DNA of 64,000 bases from Glandiceps talaboti (taxonomy: Eukaryota; Hemichordata; Enteropneusta; Spengelidae): the NCBI RefSeq assembly GCF_964340395.1, contig NC_135562.1, forward strand, positions 21,371,892 to 21,435,891. The letters are read 5' to 3'. Position numbers and translations under genes: made by a program. Position 1 is the stretch's first letter, and each line of letters starts with the position of its first letter. Shown here in pieces: positions 39,605-51,597 of this stretch. Below the pieces are notes generated by a model. That model was given only the letters and a program-made list of their open reading frames with translations. It had not been told where the DNA came from and did no database searches.

Positions 39605-40279
39605 AACTATTACCATAATAAATCATATCCATCATGAAAATGAATGAAGAAACTTAGAAGAAAAAGCTTTTTATGAAATTCGCATCTGTAATAGCTCGTA
39701 AAGTGGCCGTGTAGCGGCTCAATGACTAGTACGCACGTATGTCTTATATATCATACGATTTTTTTTAGTGGTTTTACCCAAGGATGCATTGCAGTGCAAT
39801 GACTAGACATGCATGTTCTATTTACTATGTGCATTCTCCACACAGAGTATGTTATCTACAATATCATAGTGAGGCAGTCAGTCACATATGAATCTACCCT
39901 GTGTGAGCTTATGAGCTTTGCCTAGCTATGATATTAGAGAATAAAGCCAATGACTGCAGTCAGACTGAATAAACTGTGTAGCACATTACATTCCACATAT
40001 TATTAGTCTTAGATTGTCACCCACAAAGATAATTTTTTATTTTTGTGATTGAAATTAATGTTCTACACTTATATATAACAGGTGTAGCTAAAAGTAATAA
40101 CATTCTCTACATCATGAGAAAAATGAGAATTCTGTCTTATTTATTTTGTATGACTTTGAAACCCACTGAGAGCTCCTGAGGGACGATCACACAAATTGTA
40201 GGCATAGTATACAGCGCCCTCTATTGACAAACTGATACAGTGATATGATAAAACTTTCTACAATCATTAGTACTATCTC

Positions 40280-40540
40280 TAGACTGTCGACAGTCGCTCG
40301 CGCCTTTTTTTCCTACGTTTTATCTAAACTTAAGTTGTTGCCGCGCTCCGATCTGGCACAACACTATAATCGCATACTGATATCGAGGGCCAAAGGCCCG
40401 AGAGATTGAGGGCCAAAGGCCCGGGCCCTCGATATCAGTATGCGATTATAGTAGTATTGCGCCAGATCGGAGCGTGGCAACGACTTAAGTTTAGATAAAA
40501 CGTAGGGAAAAAAACGGCGCGAGCGACTGTCGACAGTCTA
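40280..40540. mobile_element. 261-bp palindromic MITE (Mutator-like by target duplication)
   Basis: Two arms of about 118 bp are nearly perfect inverted copies and begin TAGACTGTCGACAGTC, itself partly palindromic. The centre carries a repeated GGGCCAAAGGCCCG. The element is flanked by the 9-bp direct repeat TACTATCTC at 40271-40279 and 40541-40549. A 9-bp duplication with long terminal inverted repeats fits Mutator-like foldback elements; Merlin-type (8-9 bp) is the alternative. It is strikingly GC- and CpG-rich against AT-rich surroundings, which suggests a recent arrival. No coding capacity. Confidence 0.85.
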
Positions 40541-40582
40541 TACTATCTCCACAAATACAAATCACTGTTTCAGAGATTTCAT

Positions 40583-41050
40583 ATACAGACACCATTTCAG
40601 TGTATTTAATATGTTCTCCCAATGGAACCTGTTGCAAGATTACGTATACAGTAAAAAAAGAAAAAAAACGGACAAACCAGGACAAAAAGTTACAGAGGCA
40701 CAGTGTACTTTAAAAGATATCCAATTACATTACCAGACTACATTCTTAAGATGTCTTTTAAATATCAATGGGTTTGGAGCTAATCTTATGGATAGGGGTA
40801 GATTGTTCCATAGAACAGCACCACTATAGTGAAATGCCCGTTTCCCATATTCAGTTTTAACTGTAGGGATGTATATGTTACCTCTACTGGCCTGTCTTGT
40901 GTTATGGAGATGAATTTGGTTGGAAAGATTGAACCACGAGGGGCGCTGCTGGGTTAGTACAGACATCAGATTATATTGATATATTTGAATCCTCAGTGAG
41001 TAGCTCACATTCTGTATTTTGTGTATAGAACAGAGAATGTGCATTGTACA
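40583..41050 (-). mobile_element. 5'-truncated LINE remnant, reverse transcriptase C-terminal end
   Basis: The minus-strand frame (41044 to stop at 40730) contains HNTRQASRGNIYIP, YGKRAFHYSGAVLWNNLPLS and PLIFKRHLKNVVW. This follows the 'H-x-x-NTR ... P ... GKR-F-Y-GA-LWN-LP ... FK-LK' pattern that closes the reverse transcriptase protein of CR1/L2-like elements. A 3' UTR probably continues to about 40590. The catalytic domain is absent. A palindromic transposon lies immediately downstream (40280-40540). Confidence 0.7.
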
Positions 41051-41369
41051 TAATGATTATTATATTGCATGTTATTTATGTAGGTGCACACAATTAGTAT
41101 TTAAATAGAAAAAAATATTTCAGTTTTTTTTTTAGGAATATGACAATTTTCTAATCCGAGTCTGATTACAGACTACATCATGTACTGCAAGGGTGGAAAA
41201 CCATCCTTGATTAAATTCTTCAGAAACAGAAATATGTTTGCCATATTCCCTTCTTTCAAGTGAGTCTTCATTTTTAGAGTTGTAATGATATATTGGTTTT
41301 AACATTGTGAGTGTTGTCACCATCATGATCCCTAACGAATAGCAAGAAATGATAGTGACATCTGACTGC

Positions 41370-41785
41370 TAAGTACTGGTGATACTTTCTAGTAAGTGAT
41401 GGTGATATCTTTTGGTGGTAAGTAGTGGTAATACCAGGTGATGGTAAGACCTGGTGATACTAGGTGATGGTAAGACCTGGTTATGGTAAGTCCTGGTGAT
41501 ACCAGGTGATGATAAGTACTGGCAACATCAGGTTATAAGTGCTGGTGATACCAGGTGGTGGTAAGTACTGATGATACCACTATTACCAGGTGATATGTGC
41601 TGGCAATACCAGGTTATGGTAAGTACTGGCAACACCAAGTGGTGGTAAGTACTGTGGATACCAGGTGGTGGTAAGTACTCATGTTGATGCCACCTGATGG
41701 TAAGTAAGTACTGGCAACATCAGGTGGTGGTAAGTACCAAGTGATATGGTAAGTACGGGTGATACCAGAAGGTAGCAAATACTGG
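41370..41785 (+). repeat. degenerate GGTAAGTACTGGTGATACCA repeat
   Basis: A loose array of GGTAAGTACTGG, TGATACCAGGTGATGGTAAG and similar. It contains at least nine GGTAAGT heptamers, which match the animal 5' splice-site consensus. The period is irregular (about 20-40 bp). Confidence 0.8.
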
Positions 41786-41890
41786 TAGTTGATGTTAATA
41801 GTGCATGGCCAGCTAAGGACATGTATTGCATGAAATATTTTGACCATTGGATTGGCCATTTAACTACATTAATAAATCAAGTTAACTTAC

Positions 41891-42084
41891 AATCTGTTTT
41901 GTCCACGCGTTGACAGACTAGTAGTAGTTGATTTGAGTAATGCTGCTAGCCTTTTCCTAGTTGGTGGTGGTCTTAACAATCTCAATGGTGGTGATTCTCG
42001 TCTCTCCTTTGCTGAGTACGTCCTCTCAAATGAGATGTTGTTCTCACTGTCCAAATGTGCCACAAATCCTCGGAACTGCATCAT
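41891..42084 (-). CDS. probable first coding exon with GTAAGT donor, unrecognised protein
   Basis: The frame begins at ATGATG (42084) and encodes MMQFRGFVAHLDSENN, ERTYSAKERRESPP, LRLLRPPPTRKRLAALLK and a Ser/Thr-rich end before reaching a near-perfect splice donor, AGATT|GTAAGT, in phase 2. Upstream, TTTGATCTGAG at about 42101 could be a 3' splice site. The segment is richer in CG than its flanks. The Arg/Lys- and Pro-rich stretch could be a nuclear localisation signal, but this is inference. It might belong to the same gene as the exon at 31.3-31.6 kb, though I could not find an acceptor there that joins this phase cleanly. Confidence 0.4.
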
Positions 42085-43771
42085 ATTTCACAAACGTGTC
42101 TCAGATCAAAGAAGTTAAATTCAACCAAATAAAATGTTTCACTGCTGTTTTTATCTTTCAAACATCCATATGCTGACTTGCTACTCTGAGGCTTTCATTC
42201 CAGTTGTTATGGCAATGGTTGTCATGGATACAAGTGTCAGTGAGATTATGTCTTGGAATTCAGTTCATGAAGTCTCGATATCAATAAAAGCAATTTGTAC
42301 ATATGCAGGAAATGAGCAGTGGTCTAATTGAGTGCCAACTGAAGCAGAAAGAATCAATTTCGTGGCCTTACTTTGCTCTGCAATGTGGAAAGGTATTATA
42401 GCATATAGAAAACTGTAGACTGTAGTCAGGTTGACCTCAATGGACAATAATGTCAATCACAATCTTCTTTGGAAAATTAAATCTTTCCCTGAGTTTTCAG
42501 TAATTCAGTGTTTTCACCAACATGTTAAAGAAAACACAGTGACTGTAAGTGTCAATGACTAGCAAACAACCGTTACTGGTTAATAGTATCTAACCATTCA
42601 TTCTTGTAGTCGTAAACTCACTCACGTCATGCTGCCAAACCGTTAAATGGACTCACATTTCCTGTCTTGCCAGGTATTCTGGTAGTCAATACTCAGGTTG
42701 CTGAAATATGGTGTCAATAGTTGCTGAATAATGCACAATAAGGACAACCAGAAACTCTAAAATCAAAGTTAAACTGAGCTATGTAAAGAAATATTAGGAA
42801 TGAAAACTATTCTTAGCTGCACTATTCAGAATGGGTTCAACTTAGTGAATCACTTGCCTGCTTTTATCTCTTTAACACCCTATGGTATTGTGGCTCTTTT
42901 CACCACTATCACAATAGACTGGTCATCATAAAATCTAGAAAGTAAAGTGGGTTTACTGATCCCATTTCTGAACTATACTAATAGATAAATAACTGTTGGA
43001 TCACACACAATGGTAGGTACTAAACTGTTGATTTGTTAACTTTTACAGGGTTTTTTTTTGGACGTAGCTGAGTTGGCAGGGCTTTCTGTTTGACGTTTTT
43101 TATATCTTTTGAATGATTATGCTTATATTGAGTACCTACAATTAGTTAAACAAAATAAAATGTCAGTAAAAATATCCCATAAAATGTGTACAAACCCTAC
43201 TAAAATTTCTAGATGTTTCAGTGTATTGGATACAGATTTCCCAAAAAGTTTTTAACGTTAACAAATTCCCTGGCAAAATTACTGAATTTGAAATTGTTAT
43301 GTATACCTTTCGTTGGAATTAGATTGAAAAGTAACTTTCTGCATTTATTGAATACTGAAACTTTAAGATACAAGCTAAGGTTAGAAATCAAATGGGGGTT
43401 TATAAACAAGTCACTCTCATGGCAAGATAATCCACTGTATTTTCTGCAATGCAAACTTTGATAATGTCCAACTATTACAATTCTTGGCTTGGCACATGAA
43501 GTCCACCAGTGACAAGGTGTTGAAACTGAGATATTTTGTGTCTATACCTTACTTATCTATCCTTCATCAAATATTTCAGATCTCCAGGTCGGCATCCAGA
43601 CCTCCTGATCTTAAAAGTATATATACTTCAGAAGAATGTTGTGAATCTGTTGGCAATGTAGAACACTGAAGGACAACAAATAAACAATGACTGACAGAGT
43701 TCAAGCCATGTGATGAATCTAGCATAGCTCAGTCATCCTGCTGGTGTATGGTAACAATCTAACAGTATTAA

Positions 43772-43905
43772 TGTCCAAGTTGAAGCAAGAAAGTCACTAA
43801 AAGTACTTACAGCTCACAGTATTATCGTCCAAGTTGAAGCAAGAAAGTCACTAAAAGTACTTACAGCTCACAGTATTATCGTCCAAGTTGAAGCAAGTTG
43901 AACCG
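43772..43905 (+). repeat. ~54-bp tandem repeat, 2.5 copies
   Basis: GTCCAAGTTGAAGCAAGAAA followed by GTCACTAAAAGTACTTACAG and CTCACAGTATTATC, twice plus a partial third copy. Confidence 0.85.
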
Positions 43906-45015
43906 AGAAAGTCAATAAAATACTCCAAGCTATATATTTACAGTTTTGTCAAGTGTTTTAACTACTTAGTAATTCTTTATGCTTGGATGCCACTGACGTC
44001 TAAATTAAGTGCAATCTTTTCTTCTTTAACATTGGTTGCTCTATTCATCACAGTAACAAGTTTGTGTATAATCCGCTTTGTATTATCTGCTAATTGTTAG
44101 CAATGCAGTGTACAGTTAAATCCTCCTTTCAAACAAAACTTAATCCAACTAATGATATTAAATTCTTCTCATTAGTCAAAATCTAAGATTCTCCACAAAA
44201 TGGTAGCGATAGAACATCTGTTATGATCGTCAAATGCTTGCAAAGATTTCTTTCCTGGGTATCTCTTTGGAAACCTCCCTCAGCACTGAATCATTGATGG
44301 GTATAATGTGCACACACCTTGGAAAGTGCACTAAATGCTAGCTACAGAAACAATGTGATTCTTGGGTTCAGCAAAAGTCCAACGTACTCCAAGAGAATGT
44401 TACTGACAATTCATAAATTCAAGACAGCAGAATTCTTTGAGTCAGTTCTGAATATTGTGGTTGGTTTCTTAATACCTTGATACATCTGAGAGACACAGTA
44501 ATTCCCCAGGATAGTCAAAAGTCCAATGTTCTTCAAAAATGTTAATTACAAAGAGGTCAATTATAATTGATGAACTGCTTTAGTAGTCAGATTGGTGTGT
44601 TGATATCAATACTCACTCCGTACCATTATGTCTGTCATAAGTACTGCATATGGATATGTTTCCCAAGCCAACTGAATCATAACACAAAAATAACATGAGT
44701 TTGCAGGAATTGGGTATGTCACATGTGCCTTTTATATTGTAGGGTTAACACTTCTGTAAATAGAGTAGATTGGTAACCACTTGACTTCAATCCTTTAGGC
44801 TGTATTTTAATTGAATATATAGGTATGTTTTAATTAGGAGTATATGCTATCACACTAATATCAAATCTACATGTCTTAGATTAGCATCATTAATCAAACA
44901 CCTTGCCACCAATTATGACAACACCTCAAGAGTTGGAAATCACAAATATTATTTGGTTTGTGCAAAAATAATGAAAGGTGGTGAAATGAGCACACATAGC
45001 ACCTTATTATCAAGT

Positions 45016-45062
45016 ATGGTAGTTGGCCATATGTCAATGGGGTAGTTGGCCATATGTCAATG
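45016..45062 (+). repeat. ~23-bp tandem duplication
   Basis: GGTAGTTGGCCATATGTCAA is present twice in tandem. Confidence 0.85.
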
Positions 45063-46739
45063 TGTGAGAAACCAGCAAACACAGCAACAGCAAACAATCA
45101 AATAATTTACTACACAATATATATCTCCCTGACAAATCAGCACTCCACACACCATCATAAGCATGTATAAGTCCATAAAGTCAACTCTATGAATTCCTCC
45201 TTCACACTGCTCTCAGCGCCATCACCTATAAACAAATATTTTTTCTAAATAAAACCAAGACGACTTCAGAAGCCTTTTGCCCTTTAGAAGGTGATCAGTG
45301 TATTCTCTAGGGTAGCTATAATATTATTTACACTGATGAATAAACACTCACCTTGTGAATAGTGAAATAATCAATGAATAGAGTGTCAATGGCAGATCGG
45401 AACTGTTCTAGCTCATTGCGTGTGCCTTATCAACGAATGTACACCAAATTTAATCAATGCGATATTTACGTTGCGCAGTATCTAAAAACTAGGTCAGTAT
45501 GGAATTATACATTGTGTAGGTTTATACCAGCAGCAATATAGTTTGTTTATATAATGCTACATACAACAATAATCCAGCTTTCAATGTCCGCTTAGAATTC
45601 TGAAATTCTTTAGTCTCATTTCTCTCTGTACTTTACAATTAAATAATACAATTTCTGTAGCTTTATGTAGTGAATTAAAAGCGCTATTCTAGGATTTCAC
45701 TGAAAGTCAGATATAATTCTACACACAATTCACTATCCTCTACATGCTGATGGCTTCAAACATAAAACGTCAATATCTTGACGACTAGTAGCAATGTGTT
45801 ATTTTGTGTGAACTATGACTTATGTCCTTGCAAATTCCTGTACAAAATACCTGAAACTCATTGATTATGGTATCACCTGCTGCATAGGAAATGTAATTAC
45901 CTTTAGCAATGTAGTACAGGTGGTCAAATCATGGCTTGTTTACATCAGTCAAGATTGCACAGTCAGTCACATGAGAACATGTTGACGTTGTGCTTTACAT
46001 AACAGGCTGGTTACTTTTACAAAGACAGCAATGTACACAGCAGTGATAATGGCCATCAATAATTCATCTTCCCTTTGGGGTCACACTAAACTTAGTAGTA
46101 GAGAGTCAGTGGAAATAAGAATGTTAATAAAGACTTAATAACTGATGTGACTTTATACACTGCAGACTTTTATGAAAAAACTAAGTCTCTTCAGGTCACA
46201 CAAATACTCAGTGGAAATAAAGCGGTTCCAAAAATAAAACTTAATTTAAGAAATTTAAGTCATACACACTGTCTAAAGTTTTATATAAACTTGTTTAGAC
46301 TTTTATATTGATACAACGTGTACACTTGTGGCTTTATATAAAACTTCTGTGTGGTAGTATTCAATAGATATTAAACTATTATTAAATGTTCTTTTAATAT
46401 CAAACTTGGTTTATAAATCATAGACTTTGTTTAATTGATACAACGTGTACACTTTGTAGCTAAGTAAGTTATCCATTACATTATACACTGAAATAGCCTT
46501 GAGTCCTGATGTATCAATGCTTGCCTAACAGATAACTTGATAAATTAATTGTCTGCTAGTGAACACTGTCTGAAGACTTTGTCTGACACTGTATGTCCTT
46601 GAGTAAATCTCTAATTAAGGATGTAGTGGTAGGAACAAAAGGGGTTACATTATACATACATTCCAACTTCAGCATCACATTACTTGAGTATCTAAATAAT
46701 CTATACTTGTTTTGTGTTGTACTACATTTTTTTGTAAAA

Positions 46740-46890
46740 TTTCAGGAACCCTGATAATATTTAAGGAAGGAAATCTGGTAAGACTTGGCGCAGATAGATT
46801 TCCATATCATTTACCATTTGGTAAAATCTGGGTAAAATATTAGTTGCCTGGTAACCTGGGGAACTCAGGTAGATTTTACTATATAAACTA
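46740..46890 (-). repeat. inverted dispersed member of the 15-kb repeat family
   Basis: CTGGGGAACTCAGGTAGATT at about 46856 is the complement of the CTACCTGAGTTCCCCAG motif of the 15.0-15.3 kb array. GGTAAAATCTGGGTAAAAT lies nearby. The family is therefore dispersed and not only tandem. Confidence 0.6.
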
Positions 46891-47419
46891 TATATAATAT
46901 ATAAAACACTAGACAAAAAATGTATGTACTCTTTGTGTGTGAGGGTGACGGTGCTGTACATCTGAGAGTGGGTTAGAATTTAATTAGTCTAGAATTTATC
47001 TATGGCATTCAACTTTCTTTTCTGATTCTGAAAAGAGATTGAAAGCTACGGCTAGCCTCTAGACTAGTTAGGATTGTGACAGTCACTTGAGAAAAGATTC
47101 AAAGCTATGGATAGTCGGCCTCTAGACTAGTCAGGACTATCATAGTCACCAATTGCCAACTCTGGATTGCATAGAAAATTAATTGTACAAGTATCCTATC
47201 TATCCAATAATGATTTAAAGTGGCTATATGGCCAAGTAACTAATTCTCATCCATACTTTAAACATTATGTGCTTCAGATTTTAACTACAGATTCCTTCCC
47301 TAAGACACAGTTCTTAACTAAGAATTCTGTTTCTATAAGAAGAGGTATCAATAATAGCATGATGTGGAGAAGATTGTATGGATATAGTAATAACGTACGT
47401 TGTACATTATTATGGTACA

Positions 47420-47755
47420 CTGCAATGGTATGAACCCTTTAAAGCTTGAAACACTTGATGGATAACAATAACGATGTACATACCCCCCTCCCCTTCCCCG
47501 GTAATGATACACTGCAATGGTATGAACCCTTTAAAGCGTTATCATACACTTGATGGATAGCAATAACATTGTACATACCCCTACCCACCCACCCCCACCC
47601 CCACCCCCACCCCGGTAATAGTACACTGCAATGGTATGAACTCTTTGAAGCTTATAACACTCTTGAATAGCTATGAACTCTTTGAAGCTTATAACACTCT
47701 TGAATAGCTATGAACTCTTTGAAGCTTATAACACTCTTGAATAGCTACAACTATT
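47420..47755 (+). repeat. nested repeat block: ~95-bp copies, (CCCCA)n and a 37-bp triplet
   Basis: GGTATGAACCCTTTAAAGC recurs at about 47425, 47519 and 47633 (the last as GAACTCTTTGAAGC). A C-rich ACCCCCACCCCC tract sits at 47583-47614, and the right end is three copies of AGCTATGAACTCTTTGAAGC followed by TTATAACACTCTTGAAT. Confidence 0.85.
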
Positions 47756-48300
47756 TAATTGTCCAATTACCTGTTGTTTAACAATGGATGCAATACAACT
47801 AATTTGTAACAAGCTTTCTAATACATTAATTCTTAATGAGTATCCATGGCAACAAGAGAGCATCAATAATAAATGACCTTTGACCCACAAAAGGACATTG
47901 ATCTTTCACTGACCCTAAATGAGAGTTCATTGACAATAACAGAGTGTCCATGTCACTGTATTTTTTGTAGCATGTGTAAAATTGTCTGTTTTCCTCTGAT
48001 GTGTATAAATAATGTATTGCAAATTGTATACATTATTTTTTCAGTCATTTAATCAAAGAATATTGTTCAAAATTTGCATTCATCTTGTGAATGTTGGAAA
48101 TATGGGTGAGTGATACAGCCTACCCATCAAGTATGGGTTTTGGGCTGTCACAGGAAACATCCCCAACCCCACCCCAATCCCCTCCTCCAATAGGATGAAC
48201 ACTTGACCTCTCAATTGTTAATCCTGAGTCAAGTCATAGGCAGCTGGTCCACATTGTACCCGGTACTTGAAATATATGTAAGCAGTATGCATTATATTGA

Positions 48301-48945
48301 TTCAAAAACCATCTTGAGTACTGTAGTGTAATTTGGTCACCATGGCAAGTAACTCAAATTGATAAAATCGAACGTGTACAGCAGAAATTTATTAAATTTT
48401 TATGTTTTAAATCAAATGTGCAATATACTTCAACAGCTTACGATTCGCTATGTGCTAGGTTTAAGCTTCCCCCACTGGTGAGGAGGCGAAAGTTTTTAGA
48501 TGCTATTTTTGTTTACAAACTGGTCAATTCATGCTATAATTGTCCATCCATTTTGTACAAGGTTTGTTTTAATGTACAGAGCAGACAGCTACGTAATAAT
48601 CATATCAGTGCCTCCAGAGTAAATCTGAGAAAATATTCCCCAATTTTAAGATGTTTAACCACTTGTAATGACGTTTTTAAAGCAAATCCAAACATAGATT
48701 TATTTAGTCCTGTTTCTGCCTTTTGGCGTGTGCTTCAGGCTGCGTGTTTTAAATAAATTTACCTGTTTTGTGGTTTTTTTCTGTGTTTGCCTTTTATGTC
48801 ATGTCATGTCACTTCTTTCTGTTATTGCTACCCCTTGTTTTATCTTTTTAGTGCTTGTTTTTCCTTATTTGTTTCTAAAGGTGCCTGTAAATGGGCTTTA
48901 TGCCCGTTGGTTTACCTGAATAAATAAATAAATAAAAATAAATAA
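48301..48945 (+). mobile_element. 5'-truncated LINE: reverse transcriptase C-terminus and 3' tail
   Basis: From 48301 the frame reads NHLEYCSVIWSPWQVTQIDK, then IERVQQKFIKFLCFK and LPPLVRRRKFLDAIFVYKLVN, to a TAA at 48756. The patterns LEYCSVIWSP, IERVQQKF and RRRKFLDAIFVYKL are typical of the end of the reverse transcriptase protein in CR1/L2/Jockey-type non-LTR elements. A 3' UTR follows, with 'atgggctttatgcccgttgg' and a terminal AATAAATAAATAAATAAAA-type tail. An in-frame TGA just before 48301 marks the truncation. The copy lacks the catalytic reverse transcriptase and endonuclease parts and is dead. Confidence 0.8.
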
Positions 48946-49008
48946 AAACCGAAATTTTCATTTTCTGGCTAAGACAATCACTTTCTACAATGACTTCTGT
49001 TTCATATT

Positions 49009-49198
49009 TGAAATTTGGGTTATTGGTGGCCAAGTGGTTAGCATACTCAAATTTATTTGGGTTATTGGTGGCCAAGTGGTTAGCATACTCAAATTTATTT
49101 GGGTTGTTGGTGGCCAAGTGGTTAGCATACTCAAATTTATTTGGGTTATTGGTGGCCAAGTGGTTAGCATACTCAAATTTATTTGGGTTGTTGGTTGT
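49009..49198 (+). repeat. 42-bp minisatellite, ~4.5 copies
   Basis: The unit is GGGTTATTGGTGGCCAAGTG followed by GTTAGCATACTCAAATTTAT TT. Frames open on both strands are artefacts of the unit length. Confidence 0.95.
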
Positions 49199-49378
49199 TA
49201 TACCATAGTCACCATTTTATAACAAAAATCTACTGTTATGAAAAATTGCACAAAATCTCAGAAAAAAAATGACTGGGAAATGTACACAAGAAAAAGAAAA
49301 AAAAGAGGATTTTGAGGTTGGCTATAAATAATTCCAGTGTCTTACAGCTTTAACCCTGGAAAATTTTAATGGGCACTT

Positions 49379-49481
49379 ATTAAAGAAATGAAAGCTGGGT
49401 GGGAGGGCAGTTATTAAAGAAATGAAAGCTGGGTGGGAGGGCAGTTATTAAAGAAATGAAAGCTGGGTGGGAGGGCAGTTA
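49379..49481 (+). repeat. ~34-bp tandem repeat, 3 copies
   Basis: The unit is ATTAAAGAAATGAAAGCTGG followed by GTGGGAGGGCAGTT. Confidence 0.93.
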
Positions 49482-49602
49482 TTCAGTACAAAAGAGAGAA
49501 GTGTGAAAAGAGATAGTAATGAGGAAATAGAATTATATACTGATTTCCTTAATTTTTACCTTCCTAAGTTTCATTTTCAATAAATTGTGCCCTCTAAATA
49601 AC

Positions 49603-49668
49603 ATTTCTTGTGATGCACCAAAATTTAGATTTCCCTTACCATTCACCATGTGGCAAATCACAAGAAAT
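49603..49668. repeat. 66-bp palindromic module, best copy
   Basis: The ends ATTTCTTGTGA (49603-49613) and TCACAAGAAAT (49658-49668) form a perfect 11-bp inverted repeat. Inside is GCACCAAAATTTAGATTTCCC-like sequence. The length is the same as the copy at 50584. Confidence 0.6.
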
Positions 49669-50021
49669 TTAGTTAGACTAATTTCACCCCTTAAAAAAAG
49701 TTTATTTCACATTCTAGAACACATTGATGGGTTTGAAATTTCCCGAATACTGCCCTCTGTGGTCAATCTTTGCAGCACATAGGGTATCTATTTTTAGGCC
49801 ATGCCTAGTTGTACCCAGGGTAGTACATGCAGCATAGCAATCACTTTGAGGCTGGATTTTTGCCTCTTAATAGCTAACTGCACGTCTTCTTAGGTAAAAT
49901 TAATCTAATGATTGCTTTGTCCAAAAAATAAATTTGTCTTGTCTACATATACTCTGAGTGGTGGTTTCGATCTGGATCAAGTAATTCAAATCAGATCGCA
50001 ATCAGTTGGTCCTGATACTGA

Positions 50022-50180
50022 ACATATTGATATTACAGGTTGGCTTTATCCATAAGTAGTCATGTACAGTAACATGTTGATATTACAGGTTGGCTTTATC
50101 CATAAGTAGTCATGTACAGTAACATATTGATATTACAGGTTGGCTTTATCCATAAGTAGTCATGTACAGTAACACATTGA
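50022..50180 (+). repeat. 50-bp tandem repeat, 3 copies
   Basis: The unit is ACAGGTTGGCTTTATCCATA, AGTAGTCATGTACAGTAACA, TATTGATATT. Copies begin at 50035, 50085 and 50135. Confidence 0.95.
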
Positions 50181-51597
50181 AATTATGATCATGTTGGGAC
50201 TGCTGATTTTAGAATGTGGACCCCAAATGTTATTGGATTTATTACCATATTTGTGTAAAGCTGGATAAACACATATACTTACAGGCAGTGTATCCTCTAA
50301 GCCCATTTATATGCCACTGAATCAGACCTGAGATGTAGACTAACCTCAGCCCCGATTACCCGACTACCTTTGCAGTTACATCGTTTATATGAATGAGGTA
50401 TATTACGACCAGTTTCGAAAAGCTTGTGACCTGTCAATGTTGTATACATACGGCGTATGCAGACTCCAAATTGTTGCGCCCGAAAAGGCGCACAGACTTT
50501 AGAAATAGTGGCCAATCGGATTTTTTTAGCGCAAATTGCGCAATGGCGCGGCCTAGATCGAACACTGACTGCAGATACCCATAATTTCTAGTGACGCACC
50601 ATAATTTTGTGTTCCCCTATCTCTTACTATGTAGTGACTCACAAGAAATCCCAGTTTTTCTTATTCTGACTCACAACAACAAAATTTGGCTATCATTAGA
50701 GGGCACACAGCTCACAGGTGATTCAATATTGTTTATGGTGTATGATATGCTGACTAAGTCATTATATCAGAACAAAACTATTTCACAAAACATTCCAGTT
50801 GCAGCTAGTGCTGCTTTAAAAACAACTTTTGACAGAGGTTTGATTTCTTTATTCGTCATGGAAAATGTAAATCAGATATCAAGAATTTTCAAGAGGTTTT
50901 ATTATATTAGTTCCTATTATTATAATGTCATGGATATTAACATAGTACCTGGACATGATTGAATTTGACTTCATTACAGTACACATACAAAATAATCAAA
51001 CTTGTACACAAACGACAGCTAATTTATTACACGTTTTAATAATGATACATCAAACACTTAGACATTTAGTATAATGATGAGAGACAATTTACAGCTAAAC
51101 ACTGAATAGTCTAGTGTTATCCTTCATCAAATCTTTCAAACCACATTAGCATCTAGACTGACAGATCAGCCATCATGGGTGCAGTCTAATCTCCCTTTGA
51201 TAAGCCCGGACCAATGACATCATTAGTCTAGTTGGCATCCTCACTATAGCTAATGAACACCTTCTGTGCTTAATTGCCCACATCATCTAATGGACCAAGT
51301 GATCTAGCTGTCAGAAGCATTATAACTTGGCAAGTTAACATTGTTGTTTTACTTGATTGACAAGAACACTTCTAACTGGTGAACATAGCATTATTGTTGT
51401 AATAGATGAAAGACTTATAGAATGTTGACACTCCACACAATAACAAGTCATTGAGAATGACATAGTCCCCGCTATGATTGGGTTTTAAGGAATTATCACT
51501 ACTCTGATCACGCAACAACACTGGTGAACCTAAATCAAAAGACTTAGATATGTTGTGTCTGCTTGTTGGATATGGAACATGCCTACAACAATAACGG
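50181..51597. other. GC-richer island then AT-rich stretch
   Basis: 50297-50580 is CpG-rich (AGCGCAAATTGCGCAATGGC) and has a minus-strand donor-like GCCTGTAAGT at about 50285, but no frame I can defend. It adjoins a 66-bp palindromic module. The rest shows nothing. Confidence 0.4.
50584..50649. repeat. 66-bp palindromic module, second copy
   Basis: The ends are ATTTCTAGTGA and TCACAAGAAAT (one mismatch), with GCACCATAATTTTGTGTTCC inside. Downstream is ATTCTGACTCACAACAACAA, which recurs after the copy at 62.7 kb, so the family may include a longer form. Confidence 0.6.

Larger units (their letters stand above)
38315..40270. other. AT-rich stretch, nothing gene-like
   Basis: Holds only the 43-bp duplication and the X-box-like site. 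Confidence 0.5.
42102..48300. other. 6-kb AT-rich stretch with small duplications
   Basis: Contains the duplications at 43.8, 45.0 and 47.4-47.8 kb and the inverted family member at 46.8 kb. Frames at 43.2 kb (open on both strands) and 47.17 kb have no family likeness or splice support. Confidence 0.45.

Noticed and set aside
39710-39745. GC-richer GTGGCCGTGTAGCGGCTC as a tRNA fragment
   Set aside because: No cloverleaf pairing and no B box at the right distance.
43213-43461. Frames open on both strands at 43.2 kb
   Set aside because: No splice signals, no recognisable family and typical AT-rich composition.
50285-50370. QWHINGLRG on the minus strand as the start of a LINE endonuclease
   Set aside because: The short likeness does not continue: the following residues do not fit the endonuclease family, and a stop lies close upstream.
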